Part shown: in pieces, positions 60,803-64,000 of the stretch
Position numbering within the stretch: position 1 is the first letter of the stretch
How the letters are laid out: each line of letters starts with the position of its first letter
Made by a program: the position numbers and the translations under genes
Assembly (NCBI RefSeq): GCF_902806685.2
Contig: NC_048564.1
Coordinates: forward strand, 17,422,418 to 17,486,417
Source of the DNA: Maniola hyperantus
Lineage: Eukaryota > Arthropoda > Insecta > Lepidoptera > Nymphalidae
Direction of reading: 5' to 3'
Length of the DNA: 64,000 bases
Notes under the pieces: generated by a model
What the model saw: the letters and a program-made list of their open reading frames with translations, nothing else
Told to the model about the DNA's origin: nothing
Databases searched by the model: none

Positions 60803-61253
60803 CTGGACAGAGACAACATTCTTCATATTGTATTCTCCACCAGCCAACAACAATAGTTTCTAATGAGTTGCTTAACAGCTTTGATAGTTCTAATAAGTTA
60901 AGGTATGTGATTTTGTGAAGTGTGTACCGGGTGTTAAAAAAAATTATTTATGATAGAAATGACTGAAATGAAACTGCGTAAATAGCACACGGTAGGTAGG
61001 ATTTAATAATATAAAAATATTGGTACAGAAAAACTACCGCGGCTTAGCTCGTAGGTCGGCACACAAAATTTGTAGGGTCGTGGTGTTACGTTGATTTCGG
61101 CCTTTGCCCTAGCGGCAGTAATGTGTACTCCCCTTGTGTTGACGGCCTCGTAGATGGTGTGAGGCCGGGAGTTCGGTGTCAGCGGCAGTTGGCCGTGGGT
61201 ACCCGACGGTGCTGACTAGATGATGGGGTTTACTGGTGGGGTTTAAACCCGCC

Positions 61254-61350
61254 TTTAAATCCAAACTTCGCCTCAAATCCAAACCACGCTTTTTTAAATC
61301 CAAACTTCGCCTCAAATCCAAACCACGCTTTTTTAAATCCAAACTTCGCC
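61254..61350. repeat. 39-bp tandem repeat, about 2.4 copies
   Basis: aaatccaaacttcgcc recurs at 61,257, 61,296 and 61,335. The unit includes caaatccaaaccacgctttt. Read on the minus strand it gives a 13-residue repeat (SLDLKKRGLDLRR) inside a frame with no other support. Confidence 0.85.
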
Positions 61351-62189
61351 CCTGGAAATGATAACCAAGGTGGGTTATCCTCTGGCATATAAATTTCCGT
61401 TCTGGAATCGAACCCGGGTCCGTGTCGAACACAGAAGGTAAGTACTTCGACATGACAGAATTGCCGGTGTGGCGATATCAGAACGGAGATTACAATGATT
61501 TGCCTAAATATACGGCTGAAGGCCCAAAATATTGAAAATAATGAAATTATTCACAAAAATATAAAAAAGAGGGTTGTCAAAATAATTTTACAATGATGAT
61601 GCAATCTAGATTGAAAATTACTAATGAATTGGCAAATAAACTACGCTAATCGTTAATGCAAAGGTTGAAATTAACTACTAAGGTTATGATTATTAAAATA
61701 AGCAAGTAGAATAATCGAAATTTGAAAAATAACTAAGTATGCAACGTGGTGAAAAAAAATGACAATGAAACAATTACGATTTACATGTTTGAGTACCATC
61801 CAAAACTTACCCGTAAACGGGAGCGTAGGAGCACTGCATAATATATTATTTAAATTAAAGAAAACATTTCAAGAACGCACATTTTAAAGGCGTCGCGTCC
61901 ACCATAAAAAAGGTGGACGCAACAAAAAAAACTTACACACCCAGCGTCAAGACGCGCCGGGTGCATAATGGCGGTCTGTCAATCAAACCAACTTCAAGTC
62001 GTTCTATTCGACCTGAAGTATAAAACAAGCAACAGCAAAGATTGCGTTTGGAAATGGGTGTTGCTATTCGCAACGCCTAAATTTAATAACACAGTGCATA
62101 TGAATTAAAAATATACTAAATTACGTTTAAAAATATGATTTATAATAATAAATTAGATAAAATAATAATGTAAATAATAAATTCATGTA

Positions 62190-62216
62190 ACGCTTCGTTA
62201 CATTACCCCCCTTCGC
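62190..62216 (-). promoter_or_regulatory. Candidate polypurine tract and LTR start
   Basis: On the minus strand gcgaaggggggtaa runs directly into tgtaacgaagcgttaca. A purine run followed by a TG-starting palindrome is the usual 3' LTR junction. If real, the LTR extends to lower coordinates. The matching 5' LTR is not in the window, so this stays a candidate. Confidence 0.3.
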
Positions 62217-63676
62217 ACGCAAGGATTTTATTTTAAAAATAAAATCCGTACTTACAAATTAAATTTACTTTCCTATAATTCCCAATCATACATTTCATAC
62301 TACCTTTCATAAATCATAGCCTTTCGCACCTTTCATATCCTTGTAATTATTATTCAACTACCATAAATGGAGTCATGTACCTACTGCGGTCTATGACTCT
62401 GTCCCACTAACATAAAATAATAAAGTCATATGCCTAATACGGCTTATGACTCTTTGGTAATGAAAGCAAAAATAACCTTTAGGCTGAGAGACAATGTAGC
62501 TAGCAAATAATAATAATATATCAATAAAAGTCAATAAAAATAAATACTTGATTCTATAATTATAATGTACTTATATAATGTACTTACACATTCATTACAT
62601 AAAATAAAATAAATCAATATAATAGGTACTAGAATATTACTTTTTATAATATACAACAAAATAAGTAATATAATATTACAAATACACAAAAAAAAAATTA
62701 CTATTTATAAACCGGAAAAAAAAATTATGGTAAAGTTGTGGATGGCACAAAAAAATAGTTATAAAAATACTCCGTTCTGTTACAATCAATTTAACAGAAC
62801 GCCTTGGTTTGATGTTGAGATGGTCACTCATAATAGCACCAAATTTATGAGCGTGTGATACACGAATCTATGGCGTTCTCAAAACTAAGGCAATAAATCT
62901 AAAACAAAGAAAAAAATAAAAGGCGACCATAAATTTTAAATACAGCAAAAACAAATTATCGAAGTTAGAGAGTGCGTTTGTTAATAAAACCGTCAAGAAA
63001 TGCGTGATTTATTTTAAAATTTCTGGCTAAACACGGCAAAAACTAATACTAAATGGCAACCATATGTCTGGGGACAAATAACAGGCGACAAGTATCTCCG
63101 AACTAATGTGGACAGATTTTTGGAGGTGGGGCCTGGAACGCAATTTTGTTTTCGGCCAATAGGGTAATTTTGTGCGCAAGAGGAGACCAACCAGAGTACC
63201 GTACTCCCCTGTGTGTTTTTGGTTTTCAGAGAACTGTGGGCGTGACGAAACACGACCACGGGGACCTTTAAGGAGAACTGGAAAAAGAACGGACGGGCAG
63301 TCAAGGCAGGATTTCGGCTCGGGTCGGGAGTACAAATCCCAGCGCGAACCTCGCGACCTCGTCCATTCGAGATATTTTGAGCTTCCTTTGCAAAATTGGA
63401 GTGTAGATTAAAATTATAGTATAGTGTATTGTTAAAATTTGTCCTGAGAAATAAGATAAGGTTATAGAGACAGTGTGTTCGAGCCAGCGGCGGTTTAATG
63501 GTGAAGTACCCAGATTATTGTATTTAGTGTAAATTTTGAAAGTAGTTCCACAACTTTTAAGCTTATAAAATTGATTAGCCGGTATACCTAGAAGAAATAG
63601 ATCTAGAAAATAATCTAGAAGACCAATATCATGCTAGACGTAGACAATGGTCTCAACCCTGGGCTTGGATGGAGTG

Positions 63677-63876
63677 NNNNNNNNNNNNNNNNNNNNNNNN
63701 NNNNNNNNNNNNNNNNNNNNNNNNNNNNNNNNNNNNNNNNNNNNNNNNNNNNNNNNNNNNNNNNNNNNNNNNNNNNNNNNNNNNNNNNNNNNNNNNNNNN
63801 NNNNNNNNNNNNNNNNNNNNNNNNNNNNNNNNNNNNNNNNNNNNNNNNNNNNNNNNNNNNNNNNNNNNNNNNNNNN
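63677..63876. other. Assembly gap of 200 N
   Basis: 200 unresolved bases, a round number that usually stands for a gap of unknown size. The reading frames reported across it are meaningless. Confidence 0.99.
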
Positions 63877-64000
63877 CACCCCTCGCGCCCCTCCCCGCCT
63901 CCTCCGCTCCTGCCCCGCAGTCGTCCTGTGACGTAATCGCGCCGCACGCACATTGCACGGCTGTCGATCCGTTGCACCCCTCGCGCCCCTCCCCGCCTCC
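63877..64000. repeat. GC-rich tandem repeat, 98-bp period, start of array
   Basis: cacccctcgcgcccctcccc plus gcctcc occurs at 63,877 and again at 63,975, at the window end. The unit is much richer in GC than anything else in the window. It lies directly at the assembly gap, which suggests an unresolved GC-rich array. Confidence 0.7.

Larger units (their letters stand above)
60803..63676. other. TH intron or upstream region with probable LTR-element sequence
   Basis: 2.9 kb without a supported gene. It holds a 39-bp tandem repeat (61,254-61,350), a tRNA-like foldback (61,397-61,487), a strong hairpin at 61,895-61,921 (gcgtccacc / ggtggacgc), and a polypurine run next to a TGTAACG palindrome at about 62,190-62,215. 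Open frames at 61,109-61,453 (-) and 63,014-63,411 (both strands) match nothing I know. Confidence 0.45.

Noticed and set aside
63615..63977. ORFs of 94-120 codons spanning the N gap
   Set aside because: Most of their length is unknown bases translated as X, so they carry no information.

Overview
This is a stretch of an insect nuclear genome, almost certainly a moth or butterfly. The evidence is the mix of repeats: Helitron-like elements ending in a GCGG...CCGC-type hairpin plus CTAG, tRNA-derived SINEs, RTE-type LINE tails ending in (GAT)n, many AT-rich MITEs, and two recognisable animal genes with introns. All family names come from recognition, because no database search was possible.

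Layout. 1-17,730 is a satellite array of about 70 monomers of 224, 276 or 328 bp (172 + n x 52 bp). Its right edge is broken up by a LINE tail and a MITE. 17,731-21,066 holds small mobile elements, including a Harbinger-like MITE with its target duplication. 21,067-30,337 is a complete, young Ty3/Gypsy LTR retrotransposon on the minus strand, with 1,411-bp LTRs that differ at two positions, a PBS, gag, protease, pol and a PPT. 30,338-36,367 is dense with MITEs, Helitron-like elements and LINE tails, including a MITE whose interior has grown into a 78-bp palindromic tandem array.

36,368-46,398 (+ strand) carries the 3' exons of a coiled-coil gene that I recognise as a homologue of ODF2/cenexin, a centriole-appendage and sperm-tail protein. 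Exon phases join up across five consecutive introns. One of its introns (38,103-42,280) is swollen by a 27-bp minisatellite holding a nested LINE and Helitron-like insertion and a 699-bp higher-order duplication. 46,399-59,212 is gene-poor and transposon-rich. It includes a 1.0-kb element with perfect 26-bp terminal inverted repeats and a small acidic ORF, and a 3.1-kb pogo-type DNA transposon that is nearly intact apart from one in-frame stop.

60,035-60,802 (- strand) has the last two coding exons of tyrosine hydroxylase, which faces the ODF2-like gene. The window closes with a long TH intron or upstream region holding probable LTR-element sequence, a 200-N gap (63,677-63,876) and the start of a GC-rich 98-bp tandem repeat.

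The two host genes have no visible functional link. ODF2-like protein belongs to centrioles, cilia and sperm tails, while TH makes L-DOPA for dopamine and cuticle pigment. The dominant biology of the window is repeat turnover.
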